DNA of 64,000 bases from Gongronella butleri (GCA_025201375.1 JAIWZP010000015.1:248001-312000); one strand, 5' to 3'; shown: positions 1 to 12,714, numbered from the stretch's first letter. Numbers and translations: made by a program. Notes: generated from the letters alone by a model not told the origin.

Positions 1-650
1 ATCTCGATCAAAACAAGTCATTGGACGAGCCACCACTCGGCAAACAATTATGTCAGGATGTCGATGCCGAATTGGATCGGATTTTGTGAATTTGTTGCCA
101 CATTATTCTTTTGTTTCTTTTTGTTTCAATTGTACACTGACTGGATTTTTACTTTGCCACCCCTCTTTTGAATTCTATTTTTACAAGCAATTGCTGATCG
201 TAAATAAAATAGATTAAACTTTTCACTCTCGTGTCACCTTTTTTTGGATGTGTCACCTTGAACGGTGCAGGCGTTTGCTTTCTTTGCAAGCAAAAATGCC
301 TGTGCTTTTTTTAAATCTCCTACTAGGCTCCGCTCCTCCCCCCACTGCTGTTCTCTTGCTCTTTTCTTTTCTTCCTGTACCCAACTCATGCGTTTCATTG
401 TGGCGCCAACCTTATTTTTACTTGCAACAAACGTCAAGATGATTATGCATTGTGGCGAAAATCACTTGAAACAGCACCTCGATTGATATAAATACGAATC
501 GAGAATCTTGTAAACTCGATTCTGATCCTTTTTTTTCTTCTTCCTCACTCCAATTGCTCTTTTTTTTTTTTTTACTTCTTTTGGCCTGCTTGCCCACATT
601 GCTTCTTCAGTTGATCTATTTTCTCACCCTGACCCCCATTTGCACCTCTT
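1..650. other. Gene-free left edge and upstream region of the Crz1-like gene
   Basis: No convincing coding region is visible. Short open frames around 234-486 overlap on both strands and lack codon structure or recognisable motifs. The last 150 bases are pyrimidine-rich with T runs, as expected for a fungal promoter and 5' leader. A TATA-like stretch (gatataaatac) lies near 485, about 180 bases upstream of the proposed start codon. Confidence 0.5.
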
Positions 651-689
651 ATGCACCGAGGCTATCATGAATCATACCGATACTATTGA
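651..689 (+). promoter_or_regulatory. Upstream ORF overlapping the start codon of the Crz1-like gene
   Basis: The first ATG of the leader is at 651. It opens a 12-codon frame ending in TGA at 687-689. It runs across, and out of frame with, the proposed main start at 667. An overlapping uORF of this kind usually lowers translation of the main frame, so the main start would need leaky scanning. Whether the transcript begins upstream of 651 is not known. Confidence 0.4.
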
Positions 690-1905
690 CATCTCAAAAA
701 CACTGTTCCTTGAATCGCCTTTTTACATCACGTCGCCCTTGTCCATCTCCACATCCCCGCTTAGCAGCCCCCTTAGCATTAGCAGCACGCATTCGTCGCC
801 CCAACAAGACCTTGTCATGAGCCCCTTTTCTCCCTACACCTCGCCAGATGGCCAGCCATTGCCAATGCCGCAACAGCAACAGCAGCAGCACCATCACCAC
901 CACGTGCATCCGTCTGCCGTCCCTGCATCCGACCAACAATGGGTCTGGCTCGAACCCTACTTGGATGCCGATCCCTTTGCATCCACCTCCGCGGCATCCA
1001 TGGCCCCACCGCACCAACATTACCATCAAAATCATCCGTATGCGCCTTTTCAGGGGGAAAATGAGCATATCCATGCATTCCCTGGTTATTCTCAGCACGT
1101 GTCGCCTTCGTGTACGCCTCATCACGCGTCTACACTGCCTGCACCGCCATCCATTGTGCCTTCAACCTTCCACGCGTCGGCAATGCCTGTTTATGGCAAC
1201 GAGCCAATGCACACGTCACCTCTGCAGGTGCCCATGATGATTTCCGGTGAATCGGCCTATGCTCAGCACATGGAGAAAAAGAGAGCAAGCCGACGCAAGG
1301 CGGTTCCTTACGCGAATCAGCTTGGCAGCTTCACTTGTGCTCCTCCGGCACCTTCGCCTACGTCTGCATTGTCCACGGAGACGCCCTCATCCTCGTCATC
1401 AGCATCTTCGTTTTCCTCCTTGTCCACCATGGCCACGGCAACCGCCAAAGTCGCCGCAGCCGCCATGGTCGCGGCCACGTCATCGTCACCCATTAGCTCC
1501 CATGGCTCCCATGGCTCGCCCTCGGTTCAATCGCGCCCCACACGCGCACTCGTGCCAAAGCGCCCTCCCCCCATCTACCCTTGCGATTTTGACGGCTGCA
1601 CCAAGACGTTTACACGCCCATATAATCTCAAATCGCATCGTAGGACACACACCAATGAAAAGCCCTTTGATTGCCCCCATTGCGACATGAAATTCGCCCG
1701 CCAGCACGATCGCAATCGCCACGCAAAATTGCACGTCGGTGTCAAGCCATTCGTTTGCATCTTTTGCCTCAAATCCTTTGCGCGTCAAGATGCGCTTAAT
1801 CGTCACCAAAAGTGGTCGCCCTCCGTCGACAGCAAGAAGCCCGATGCCTTGCCTGGTTGCTCGTCATTGCAGCGCAAAAATCGACGCAAACAGCCCGCAA
1901 AATAG
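667..1905 (+). CDS. C2H2 zinc-finger transcription factor, Crz1-like
   Basis: Single-exon frame of 412 residues from ATG 667 to TAG 1905. The frame is open slightly further upstream but has no earlier ATG. Residues about 300-390 hold three C2H2 fingers in tandem. The first two carry the linker-helix words [15 protein letters not shown] and [14 protein letters not shown], and the third ends [10 protein letters not shown]. These match the calcineurin-responsive factor Crz1/Prz1, where [10 protein letters not shown] and FARQHDRKRH are diagnostic. In that family calcineurin dephosphorylates the factor, which then enters the nucleus and activates calcium-stress genes. The N-terminal 300 residues are low-complexity: Ser/Pro-rich with many SP and SPxS sites, a Gln6-His5 run near residue 75, and Ser/Ala-rich tracts. 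I see no clear PxIxIT calcineurin-docking motif, so the calcineurin link rests on the fingers alone. Another FTRP-type C2H2 factor is the alternative. Confidence 0.8.
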   Translation: MNHTDTIDISKTLFLESPFYITSPLSISTSPLSSPLSISSTHSSPQQDLVMSPFSPYTSPDGQPLPMPQQQQQQHHHHHVHPSAVPASDQQWVWLEPYLDADPFASTSAASMAPPHQHYHQNHPYAPFQGENEHIHAFPGYSQHVSPSCTPHHASTLPAPPSIVPSTFHASAMPVYGNEPMHTSPLQVPMMISGESAYAQHMEKKRASRRKAVPYANQLGSFTCAPPAPSPTSALSTETPSSSSSASSFSSLSTMATATAKVAAAAMVAATSSSPISSHGSHGSPSVQSRPTRALVPKRPPPIYPCDFDGCTKTFTRPYNLKSHRRTHTNEKPFDCPHCDMKFARQHDRNRHAKLHVGVKPFVCIFCLKSFARQDALNRHQKWSPSVDSKKPDALPGCSSLQRKNRRKQPAK

Positions 1906-4900
1906 AACCCATTTATCGCCTCCGACCCCCATTCCCAATTTTTTTTATTTTTACCCATTTTTTTCTTCTTATTGTCACAACCACACTGCTTTCATGCCTC
2001 ATCTCTCCCACCTCTATTCAATTCCATGTTATGATCCTCTGGCTGGCCTTTGGTCGGCCCTCACTGCTATTTTCTCCCTTCCACATGTGTGGTTTATTTT
2101 ATTTTTTTACGATTTTAGACACTTGACGTGCCATTTTTTCTCTTTCCCCTTATTTCTATGCACTGTACATACTTTATTCTGGAATAAAACTAAACCTCAT
2201 GATCTGTTGCTATTCTTTTTCCCCAGGAAGCTTACAAATAAAATAAAAGCACCCAGCGTGATCAACAAAATAAACACAAAATAGGTCCGCAATCGCAAAA
2301 GTGTGGCGTCGCGTCACACAAGATGCCTCATTTGGACGCAGCTCTCACGCAGCTTGCTTATGTGCGGGGCTTGCTGCGCGCGATGCCAGCGCCATCTTTG
2401 GCATTGCCATCTTTTGCTCCCGGTTAAAAAAAGCTCTTCAAGGGTTTTGTTTATTTTTTCGCCCCTTGCTTGACCACGCTTCCCACCCTGCACATGCAAA
2501 CAATGCACCCTGACAACACTCCTTCTGCCCACACTTGCCTTGTCTATTTTTACCCAATGCACTGAGGGGCAAAAATAAAAAAAGGAATCAAAAAATAGAA
2601 TTTTCTCGGATGGCTGACCATTGGCATGATAGATCGTCAATCCGAGGTTCGTCTATGAAGATATCGAGCAAAAAGGAAGGAGGCACCAATTGATCGGTAG
2701 ACAGGTAATAGGCGACGATGATGACGGGCGGCTATTTATTGACGCCCGTGCGACAGACTGGCCATAAAGAACGTATGATATGATACAAGCACGATCATCC
2801 TGTGTTACATAAGCGCAAAGATGCCCGTTCGGCTTAATTCCGCCACTTCAGGACATCCATTGCAGCTGCATTGCTTGGAACATGTGTGCCTCCCCAATTT
2901 TTTTTCAAAATGGCCGCCAAGGATGATGAAGTGCATGTGAATAATAGCCAGAATTGCTCAGCAATCGCGCAAGGCGGCGTGAGACAGCTACACCACCGCT
3001 TTGGGCACAACAAAAAGCAAGTGGTACGACGAAAAGAGGCCTGACCAGACGCGTCGTACGCGCGTTGCACCTTTTGCAGTAACAAATACCCTATCTTTGC
3101 AGTTTAAATCACCCCCACGTGGGCAATAATATCATGCTCCTCAGTGAAATGCCGAGGGTCCGCGAGGGCGGGCGCAAGCTCAAAGAATGGATGTCACTTT
3201 CTGCGACAATCGTAGCAAAACCGACTTTTTCTTGATTTTTATGCAAACACCATGCCATTGGCAGGCACCGAGCTGCCCAAATACGATGCTTCCCATTTAG
3301 TTTCGTGTGATCGCGGCGTATTTTGCGATGCAAGGTACGCACAAAAAAAGTGTCTCAAAATTCGACATTTTGCGTTTCTACTGTATCATATAACATGACG
3401 CCCTGGATCACTACGAAACGGGGAGGGTAGCAGGACCGCAGTGCCAGCAGTAATAATGACTATAGTGCGGCCGAGCATCGTTATGCCGACTGGCGAGAAA
3501 ATTGACAAAGAATCTTAAAATTAGTGTATTTTTAATTCAATGCCTTGGATCAACGACGCACTTTAGTGGCCTGAAACGAACATGTCTCGCGCATATGGAT
3601 CGTGCGCACACGTGGATGCCGGGGATCTCAAGAAAACGCGCTTTGCACGTGAATGACGACGCGCCGAACCCGCATTTTTTATAGGTAATTTTCAACGCGT
3701 CAATACTCCTGGTCGTACACGTCATCAATTCGCGCAATGTTTACGCATGGAATCTTGGATGGATCTCTCCGAGAAAATATCATCTTCTTGGTTCTAGAGC
3801 GCTCCGTCGTCGAGGGATTAGTATTTGAAAAAATGGCATTCTAGCTCACAAAATTCCTATCTTCTCAACATCCACAAAGTAGAATCGCCTGAAACTGGCC
3901 GTGCTGTTGCTACCCTTTGGCACCCATCGTCCCTCCAGGATTGGGGGGGGAGATTAGAAGGCTTGAAAGTTATTTTTTTTTTTTTTTACAAAAATTGTCG
4001 CGGCTGCGCACCTCAATTTCAAATAAGTCTTGTTCGCCAATGTGCGCACTCAGAGACACAAGGAAGGGTTCAAATACAGGCTTGCTTCCTCATTCTTTCA
4101 TTTGTATGAAAGTAGCGCATTGATTTTTTTGTTGCCCAACGACTGTGCGACTGCGAGTAAAAATCGAAAATCTGCTTGCTCCGATTTCTTTGTCCTTTTC
4201 GCTCATCTCCGTTTGCCTTCTTTTTTTTTTTTTTTTTTTTTTTTTTACATTTAGTTGTCCATCGTTGTCGTTTATCGGTGTTTGGGATTTTTTTCTATGA
4301 TAGCTGCACCCTCCACGTATTCTGTAAAAACACCAAATTTGCGACTTGGTCCTTTTTTTTCTTGAAAAATTCAACTGAAGTACAAAAAAGGAAACATGTG
4401 GGTGCAGCACAATCATCAAAGTGTGTGATAGAGCATGGGTGCAGTTGCAAAAAAGAGTGGGTATGATGGATAAAAAATCCTTTTTATGTTTTGCAGATCA
4501 ATCATGCCATTTACAGTAGGTACGGGCAGCCCAAGCACATTTCTCCATCTTTAATGTCGCTTGATCGTGTCGTGTTTTGCGTCGCAGAGGGACAGTTTTG
4601 CAATTAAAAGCAGGCAAACACAGAAAAGCCGCCCTGACGCACCGGTGCCCTTCCTCATTTAGGCTCCTCTCTTGTGTAACTGATGCTTTTTACGATGGTT
4701 GGACGTTGCCAATTGCAAGTGGAGGGCTCACCAGAACCAATTGGTCTTGCAGAAGCAAACAGAATGGTTCCCTGAACGATTTTCAAGTCCATTTGATCAT
4801 TGGTGGAAGACCACGCGGTAATTGATCACCTGACGGTGACTTTTTGTGTGATGGACCCACCTTCTCGGTCTGGATGCCTGGAAATACCAGCACCGCCCGC

Positions 4901-5044
4901 GATGCGTTCCCAGGATTCGCTCTCAAAAAAAGAAAAAGAAAAGAAAAGTATGCCAGATGACGCACTCGTTGCGTCTCACCCTGACAGTCTACACGCATGA
5001 TCATCTTGACATGAAGATGTTTTTCACCAGGGAAGAATCGCTCA
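1906..5044. other. Long intergenic region with one dispersed repeat copy
   Basis: No gene is recognised in 3.1 kb. AATAAA-type signals just after 2180 probably terminate the Crz1-like transcript. The rest has T/A runs (for example 4209-4245) and short overlapping frames on both strands without motifs. A roughly 110-base dispersed repeat at 3560-3670 recurs at about 11905-12015 and 52700-52805 (listed separately). The words gatacagt and tatcata are scattered near 2770 and 3380 and resemble those in the repeat island at 41.9-45.5 kb. Confidence 0.5.
3560..3670 (+). repeat. Dispersed repeat D, copy 1
   Basis: Aligned by eye with the reverse complement of 11905-12015 and with 52700-52805. The shared core reads roughly cgcgcatatgga-cgtgcgcacrtggatgccgg-gatc. 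In all three copies one frame translates to a similar string (AHMDRAHTWMPG here, AHIDRARMWMPV and AHSDHVRIWMPV elsewhere), followed by Lys/Arg residues. The copies lie in gene-poor DNA and none sits in a long open frame. Confidence 0.6.
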
Positions 5045-6792
5045 ATGATCAAGAAGGATCGTCAACAATTGAGTCAACTGGAGGTAAATGTCGTTCCTGG
5101 AGCTCCAAAAAGGCAAGTCCAAGGCAACAGTCGAAACCAATCAGTCATGCGAATGTTCTCCGACAAACCAATTTGGGCATTTTTTGATTCCAAGCCAGCG
5201 AGCAAGGTTTTTTTTAATCCAAAATGCCATTGCGCGTGTCCTTTTTACAATCTCTTTCCTTTTCACTTGTTCTTTTGTTGTCGTGTGCAGCAGCACAATA
5301 GTCCCTCGCGTCTCATGTTTCTCAAAGTCCACGTGGATACACCGTCTGTGGTGTTTTTTGGCTCCGCGGAAGAAGCCAGCGGGCGCCAGCTGCGTGGCTA
5401 TGTTGAACTCATTTTTACCGAGCCAACTCGTATAAAGTCGCTCACGCTTCATTTCCAAGGCACTGTGCAGCTTCAATGGGAACAAAGTAAGCTTTGAAAT
5501 TATGAGCACGCTCAGATGAATTCGATCAATGGCTCTTGATCAGCCTTTATTTTCGATGAATGGATGAATTTACGCTCTTTTTTTTAATTTTGCTCTTCTC
5601 AGGCACGACCAAAAAGCTTGGTTTGACATCGTATCACCAGAAGCAACACAAGGCCAAGCAGGTGGTGCATCAAAAAGAATGGACATTCTTGCCGTCGAAG
5701 AATTGGAGTCACACATTCGCACCAGGGCCGCACCGATACGCATTTGAATTGATTTTGCCGGGGTCGATGATGGAATCGGTCGATGTGGGCGGCTCAGCGA
5801 ATGTCGCTTATGGTTTTAAAGCCGTCGCAACGCGACCTTTTGCCTCGAGTGTGGTGGCGACCTTGCCAATTGAGGTGTTGCGCCAGCATGAGGACGCCCC
5901 GGGGCTTTACTACCCTATGATGTTCCACACGGAAGACGACGCCCTTGCGGCACCATATACCCTGTCCAATTCCTGGGATCAGCGCGTGTTGTATCATATC
6001 CAATTGAACAAACAGCAATTCCGTCGTGGCGAGCCAATTTACGTGCAATTCAACCTGAAACCGCTTATCCCCAATTTGCGCATCCGACATGTCAGCTCCT
6101 TTTTAAAAGAATACACGCAACTTGCCATCCCACCCAGACATGACGCGACGCAAAGCGCATCCATGACCCCGATGCAGACAATTCAGCAACACCAGACCAG
6201 TCATATTGTGTCCCTTGCGCGCAACGATCAATTGCGCTCGGCAGGGCACCGCCCCGAATGGAAAGCCAAAGAGACGCTGATTATTCCGCGCACGGGCCAT
6301 CTTGTGCATCCCGACAGGCAACACGCGGTTATCCAAGTGTCCCACAAGGTGCGCTTCACTTTCTGCTTCATGCAAGGCAATGGCCAGCAGCTCGATCTGC
6401 GTGTCACAATGCCAGTCGTCATTTTGGACCAAGATCATCAGCAATTGGGCAACCAACGCGCTCAAACAGACGCGTCAACGCGTGACGCGGTCAATTCGCG
6501 CTTATCCATGTTCCTCGACGACCTGCCAAGATATGAAGATGCTTGTCTCACGACGCCGCACTACGACATCGACTGGCATGCTACCTCGCCATTGTCTCCC
6601 CATACGATGGCTCCATTTTCTCCAGTTTCTCCATTTTCGCCAAACATCGCGTCGCCGCGTGATGACGACCTTGTAACACCGCCAAATGATGTCTCCATTG
6701 ACGACTACTTTTCATATCAACCTTGCGCTAATCCCATGATACCTTTACAACGCGTGCCCTCATACGAAACAGCCATTCAAGGTCCCCATTGA
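5045..6792 (+). CDS. Alpha-arrestin (arrestin-related trafficking adaptor)
   Basis: Model join(5045..5083, 5291..5486, 5603..6792), 474 residues. The last intron (5487-5602) is clear: GTAAGC donor, CTCTTCTCAG acceptor, phase kept. The first exon is uncertain. Starting at 5147 with a donor at 5207 keeps the same phase and adds a different 20-residue N terminus. The protein has the arrestin-N pattern VVFFGSAEEASGRQLRGYVEL, then TRIKSLTLHFQG, and later the arrestin-C region (YHIQLNKQQFRRGEPIYVQFNLKP broken across short words). Family members recruit the Nedd4-type ubiquitin ligase Rsp5 to plasma-membrane permeases for endocytosis. No perfect PPxY is present; LPRY near residue 385, TPHY and a C-terminal VPSY near 464 are plausible variant PY motifs. 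The Ser/Pro-rich tail is probably a phosphorylation platform. Confidence 0.85.
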
Positions 6793-8358
6793 AAATATTT
6801 TTTTTTTTTTTTTTTTACCATTGATCCCCCAACTGCATCCCCCTATTATTCCTCGTCCACGAAGAATAAATTTACCGTCATTTTGTTCATACATAAACTT
6901 TTATCATAGTTTTTCTGCAAAAACAAGTTGCATGAGCTCTAACAAGGCTATATCATGCGCAACCATGACCCATCCCAACCAGATCTTGCCTCGTTTGTTT
7001 TGGCCAACGCCTCTTTACGATGTATGATATGCATTTTCTTGAGACAATTGATTATGGCCCTGATACAAATAGAACGATAAATGAGAAAAAATGGCCAAAA
7101 AGAGTTTGTTGCCCACCATTTGCGATCCTAAGCTCCCAATTGATGCTCCCACCGTCGTCTTTGGTTCCCATGAAACAGCTGAGGCGCATGGCGTTCACTG
7201 GTCGTGCAAGTAAACACGCAAAAAAAAAAAAAAAACCATGGCATTTCCAGAAGGCATCGTGCAAGGATCATGTGGTGGGACCAGCCCATTTTTAGGCAAT
7301 TGGCCGCGCCTCTCACCGCTCTTCATTTTTTTTGGTGCACTCCTCATTCGGGCGGGACAGAAACGACTAATTTCTTAATGGCGAATCCATGGGAAATGAT
7401 CCCAATGCAATGGTTCCTTTTTCCATGGTCTGATGGCTCACCCAAAGACACGGCAACCCCGAGAGGCCGAGCTTATTGTATTTCTGGCAAGAGTGTAAAG
7501 GAATCAAATCTCAATTCCGATGTGAGACATGGCTGCCACCACTGTATCGTGGGCAATGGCAATTTCCCCGCGAATGTGCTCGAAACTACAAAAAACCAAA
7601 AAACCAAAATGCTAGCTCGCCCTTGGCCTCTTCAACGCATTTTTGCCGTCCTCAGCTGTCAAACTCAACGCAAACAAGATTTAAAATCGCTGTGCACAAA
7701 AAATCAACTCAAAAAGTATATGACATTTATGGTGTTTAGCGTCGCATCCCCAGATTTTGCGTTTCTTCTCCGGAATCATGGAGAGTTGAACAACTCAAAC
7801 CACTGCCAATTAGAGCTAGAGCCACGCCTTGCGCAACAGGGCAGAAACCCACCAATGGCGATAAAAATTCCTATTGGTGGCGGATCATCCAATGGAAAAG
7901 CCCATCCAACCTGGGGGCTGCTTTATTTGGAATCGCTTGTGAAACCAAATTTGAACGGGGCCCCACACACCTGAAAGAAATGGCAGATAAAACATTGGGA
8001 ATCAAAATTCACGCACCCATGGTAGACGACAAAACGAAAGAAAAATTAAACGACGGGGAAATAAAGCGATTGAGCGAGCGAGCTCATGCAAGAGAGGAGC
8101 CTGGAAAAGACATGTAGCCTGTGCAGGGCAGGGAGCGTCAATTGGCTTCCAAACAAGAGGTGCAAATCAACTTGACCTATGAGAAATAGGAGTGGGAGCA
8201 AAGCGTGTGTGATGTCAGGACGTGTGACAAAAATTTCTGCCTCAGCAAACCTTGTTGCGCACATAAAAAAAAAGGGGAAACAACAGGGCGGGATTTTGCC
8301 GAGCAATTGCATCTTCTTTACTTTTTTTTTTCTTCCATTTGAATCAAAAAGATCAAAC
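6793..8358. other. Intergenic region between the arrestin and the sugar porter
   Basis: No gene is recognised. A 256-codon open frame at 7204-7974 begins at GTG rather than ATG, has no domain and is interrupted by homopolymer-like codons, so it is treated as chance. The last 100 bases before 8359 are pyrimidine-rich, as in the leader of a fungal gene. Confidence 0.5.
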
Positions 8359-10381
8359 ATGCTGCAATTGCATAAACACTTTACCGGCGAGCAGCTTGTT
8401 CTTGCCATCAATTTGGCTGCTGGTCTAAGCATCTTCTTCTTTGGCGTAAGTAGCCCCCTCTCCATTGCATCTCCGACGCAAGGTGCCCTGGTCAATGCTG
8501 ATTTGTTTCTTTTCTTGCTTTAGTACGATCAAGGTGTGATGGGGTCTGTCAATCTCTCTCCTGATTATCTCCATGTCATGGGCCTCGAGACAAACGAGGC
8601 ACTTCTTGGTGGTGTCGTGGCTGTATATTATTGTAAGATCCAACATTCCGGCATTTTGATCATTTTGTGGGAATTGACTCCCTTTTTTTTTTTGTTTGTG
8701 CCTTGCAGGTGGCACCCTCGTGGGAGCATTGATGGGTGGCTGGCTTGGTGACCGTATTGGCCGCGTCCGCACGGTGCTTGTGGGATGCGCTTTTGCCATC
8801 TTTGGTGCTGTAATGCAAACGTGCGCGCAAAATCTGCCATGGTTCATGGTCTTCCGCGTCATCACAGGTGTTGGCACGGGCCATCTGTAAGTTTGGAAGC
8901 AAGGCACGACGCGAATATTCGACGCGTGTCTGACAATTTCTTGACTTTTTTCGTGTTTAGCAATGCTGTTGTGCCGATTTGGTCTGCAGAAACGTCGAGC
9001 CACACGTCGCGTGGCGCCATGATTGCCATGGAATTCACGCTTAACATATTTGGTGTCGTCATTGCCGTAAGGCAAAAAAAAAAAAAAAAAAAAGGGGGAG
9101 ACTGGGATTGGAAAAATGAAAAAAGAGAATCATTGGCTAACAACGGAACGCGACTTTTTTTCCTGTATGAAAAGTATTGGATTGGTTATGGCCTGAAAGA
9201 TTTTGAAGGTGGCTTCCGCTGGCGCTTCCCCATTGGATTCCAACTGATCCCTCTTGCGATTCTCGCCATTGGCATCAATTTCTTCCCCGAATCACCACGC
9301 TGGTTGATCAAGCAAGGCCGCATCGAGGAGGGCATGGACATCATTGCCGCTTTGCGTGGCGGTGGCGACCCCAAACATCCTGCTGCGCAGGAAGAATTCA
9401 AGGCCATCATGGAAAACGTCGAATCGGAGCGCGCTGAGGGCGAGCCCGGCTACCTCAGCATGCTTTACAAGGTCGATCACCTCAACATTCCTCGTCGCGT
9501 CCATCTATCCATCTGGCTGCAAATCATCCAGGAATTGGTGGGCATTGGAATGGTAAAAACATAAAAAAAAAAACCAAGGTTTTCGCGATGCTTTGCATCG
9601 ATTCTGGTGATTTGCAGGCTCATCTGTTCTTTTGTAGATCACTGTGTATGCGCCCAAGATTTTCCAAGTGGCTGGTTTCTCGTCGTCAACGTCTCAATTG
9701 CTTTCTGGTCTGAATGATGTGTCCTACATGCTCAGCACGCTCATTGCCGTGTTCACGCTGGACAAGTGGGGCCGCCGCTTCACACTCTACTATGGTGCCG
9801 TTGGCCAAGGTATCTCCCTGTTGCTGATGGGCATCTTGATCAAGCCCGAGATCTTCAACATGAATCCATTGGGCTGCGGCATTGGCGCCACTGTCTTCAC
9901 CTTTGTCTACACCGCGTTCTTTGGCGCCACATGGCTCACTGTGCCTTGGCTATACCCTGTAAGCGCGTTTTTCATGGACGATGCAATATGCACGACGAAA
10001 AAGGCGAAAAAGCTGACCACCTTTCTTTTTTTTTCAATGCAGACTGAGATCTATCCTACCAAGGTGCGTGCCAAGGGTGGTGCGTGGTCCGTTGTTGGCT
10101 GGAGCATTGGCAATGCTCTTGTGATGGAGATCACACCGCCTGCGATTGCTAACATTGGCTGGCTCACGTTCATCATTTTTGCCATTTTCAATGCTGTCAG
10201 CATCCCTATCATCTGGGCATTCTATCCAGAAACAGCCGGAAGAACACTCGAGGAGCTGGACGTTCTTTTTTCCACGAAATCACCATTTGTGTGGCAATGC
10301 GAAAAGGAATTTGCGGAGAAAAATGCTCTCACTGCCTCTGACAGCGAGGAAAAGCGATCGACTGACAATCAAAAGGCGTAA
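8359..10381 (+). CDS. MFS sugar porter (hexose/polyol transporter, STL1-like subgroup)
   Basis: Model join(8359..8445, 8524..8632, 8709..8886, 8961..9066, 9175..9552, 9638..9958, 10043..10381), 505 residues. All six introns have GT-AG borders and matching phases. The protein is a 12-helix sugar porter of the plasma membrane. It has FFFGYDQGVMGS in helix 1, GGWLGDRIGR in the loop between helices 2 and 3, PESPRWLI before the central loop, QELVGIGM at helix 7, DKWGRR in the second half, WLYPTEIYPTKVRAKG near helix 10, and the closing PETAGRTLEELD. These are the classical sugar-porter signatures. FGYDQGV and the YPTEIYPTKVRAKG region resemble fungal STL1/quinate-type porters more than yeast Hxt proteins, so the substrate (hexose, polyol or glycerol) is not settled. 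The last 50 residues form a charged cytoplasmic tail. Confidence 0.93.
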
Positions 10382-10704
10382 AATGCATCTCGCTTTGGCA
10401 ATTCGTGTATTATAATATGTAGTTACCCTTTCAATCACAATAAATAATTTTCTGACACTAATTATTCAGCACATGCTGTGCATCTCTCTTTGAACTGTGC
10501 CATCCGATCACCGCGAAAAGTTGAAAGCGCGGACCATCGTCAAACGTCGGGCCAAAAACGTGAACGAAACGTGCCTTCCAGTGACCAGAATGACTTGCGG
10601 GCATATAATTTGCAAATCAAAAATCTGCCATTGCAAGGCTCTCAAGTCAAAATCGATAAAAAAACACTGACCTGACCTCTCACTTGGAAGATTTCAAAGG
10701 CATC

Positions 10705-11075
10705 TCGCGGCCTCGCGGCCGGCGCGTCACTAATTGCTCCTGATCAGGCCGGCACGCCATCAATCAAGCATCAATGGTAGAGAAAAATCGAGCCGTCACG
10801 TGTTTTCTCACTTTATGCTGCTTTTTAAGACATCCCGCGACTGATGCGGCATTGATCATCACTGACAAGGCTGGCGCGCCAGTAATGAAGCACCCATAGT
10901 TGCGAAAAATTGAGCACAGTTGTGCTGTTTTTCATTTAAAAGGAATCCTGAGGCCGACGTGACAGCAAGTGATCGTCGTCAGGCCGACGCGCCACTAATT
11001 GCTTCTCCTCAGGTCGGCGCGTCACCAAGAGCCTCCCGTCAGACCTGCGTACCACCAAGAAAGCATCTATGATCG
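10705..11075. repeat. Degenerate ~30-bp direct repeat tract
   Basis: A unit close to tcaggccgacgcgccactaa recurs at about 10715, 10745, 10866, 10950, 10979, 11009 and 11039 with substitutions and gaps. The last four copies are adjacent at 30-bp spacing. On the minus strand they translate to a ten-residue period (RRSDGRLLVT, RRPEEKQLVA, RRPDDDHLLS, RRPQDS). The frame is short and has no gene context, so I treat it as decayed tandem DNA. Confidence 0.6.
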
Positions 11076-11904
11076 TGCATCTAAAAGTCACTGCGCCTTG
11101 CGCACCAAATGTGCTTTTCATTGTTCTTTTACCAGTCGTCACCTGCCGCTCCGTCTTAAGCTATTGGATACACTTTCCATGATTGTCGTGAAATGCTTGA
11201 CCCATGCGGCTGATTTCTATGCGGGGCATCTGTGAAACTAGGCGTCAAGCACAAAGGTAGGTGCTTTTGGGACACATGGACGCGAGCTACACGACTGCAG
11301 CTCTAGCAAAAAGTCTCTAGAACAGGCTAGCTGTGCTCCCTGGCGTGTTTTGCAGTGGGTACAGCACTTTTAATTCAAGCGCAAATGCCACTTTATATCC
11401 CTCAAAGTCATTTTATTATGTACGGGCACCTCTCACATGTGCAATTGCTGTTTCCCAAGATGTATGCGGATGGCATTTCACGTAAGTACTAATTTGAGCT
11501 CTTGCTCGTGTCGCTAGGGTGCATACATGACGAGAAAATCCAAATTGAATTTTTGCGTGAGACATGATCTGATTTTTGAGAAAATATGTCAAGTTCCGCC
11601 GATTCCATGCAAATTTGCAAGGTAGCTATGCGCCTAGGATGGCTCCCCATGGGGACCAAAATCACTGCATTCTATGCAGTGGGTGTCGAGAAAATCGCGC
11701 TTTTATACGTTGGAGACCAACATTTCAAACTGCCGTGGTTTGATAAAGGAGACATGCTGGACACGAAAACTTAATGTATCTCGAAAGAGAATATGCAAGA
11801 GTTTTTTTGACACGCCAACTGTGGGCTTGCTGATGGCACTTGTTGGCGCGTCGCGACGCGTCGAAAACGACCCTCGAAATGTGTCCTCTTTAACGCGTCC
11901 AAAG

Positions 11905-12015
11905 CCGCGTCGAAACGCTTCTTTCTTTGTGATCACCGGCATCCACATACGCGCGCGGTCGATATGCGCGAATATCCGTGGTTTCAGGCGGCTCGCAAGG
12001 TCATTTTGTCTTTCC
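11905..12015 (-). repeat. Dispersed repeat D, copy 2 (inverted)
   Basis: The reverse complement aligns with 3560-3670 and 52700-52805. It contains the core tggatgccggtgatcaca and translates in one frame to AHIDRARMWMPVITKKEAF. Confidence 0.6.
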
Positions 12016-12714
12016 ATGCGGTTCAAAATGACATGCTTTTTACGCTTCTTTGTCACTTTTTTCCATGACGGCCAGATTGGCCGCCGGTCGCACTCACACA
12101 AAAGAAAAAGCGGGCATCACGATCCTGCTACCCTCCAAGTTTCGCGGCCATCGTTCGACCTTTTTTTGATTTTCGAAAGTTGGTCGGGGGATCATCCACA
12201 AAATTTGGCCATTTTTAATTTTGGCTGTTGGTCGCCATCTGCGCGACCTAGAGATGGCTGAGTAGGCTCAAATGAAAGCCTGGCACTCCCTTGACTAGTC
12301 TGACCGATAAAACGATGGACGAATCAGCAAATGCGTCAGTAAACTCTCAAAAACGCGAATTGCGCATTATGGCTTTTGAGTCGTTTCTCTGGCGATTTCG
12401 TGACATTGAAAGCGGATGCAATCAAGGCCACTCGCATTTTTTTTTATTCGTTTTTGCTCGAGGCTAGAATGTCTCGCCCAAATATCTCGCTCAAACACGT
12501 GTTTTTCAGATGGCGGCGGACATCAATGGGTACGGTGGAACTACGGCGCGCATGCTTGCTACCAAAGCCTATCCATGCGTGTTTGAAAGGTGGCACACGC
12601 TCAAATCAACCAAAATGAGTGAATACAGGGAGCGAGGGGAATAAAAACGGGCCAAATGAGTATTTAATTAGTGGCGATTATAATTTCAACAATGTACAGG
12701 TAGGAGTAAAGGAT

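Larger units (their letters stand above)
10382..12714. other. Intergenic region with decayed repeats
   Basis: No gene is recognised. The region holds a decayed 30-bp tandem repeat (10705-11075) and copy 2 of dispersed repeat D (about 11905-12015). Short frames at 11586-12261 and on the minus strand at 11703-12101 overlap and have no domain. Confidence 0.5.

Noticed and set aside
1739..2284. 181-codon plus-strand frame after the Crz1-like gene
   Set aside because: It overlaps the zinc-finger coding end in another frame and then runs through a T-rich 3' UTR; its Phe-rich content is due to T runs.
7204..7974. 256-codon plus-strand open frame between the arrestin and the sugar porter
   Set aside because: It begins with GTG, has no recognisable domain or splice logic, and its composition is that of the surrounding non-coding DNA.
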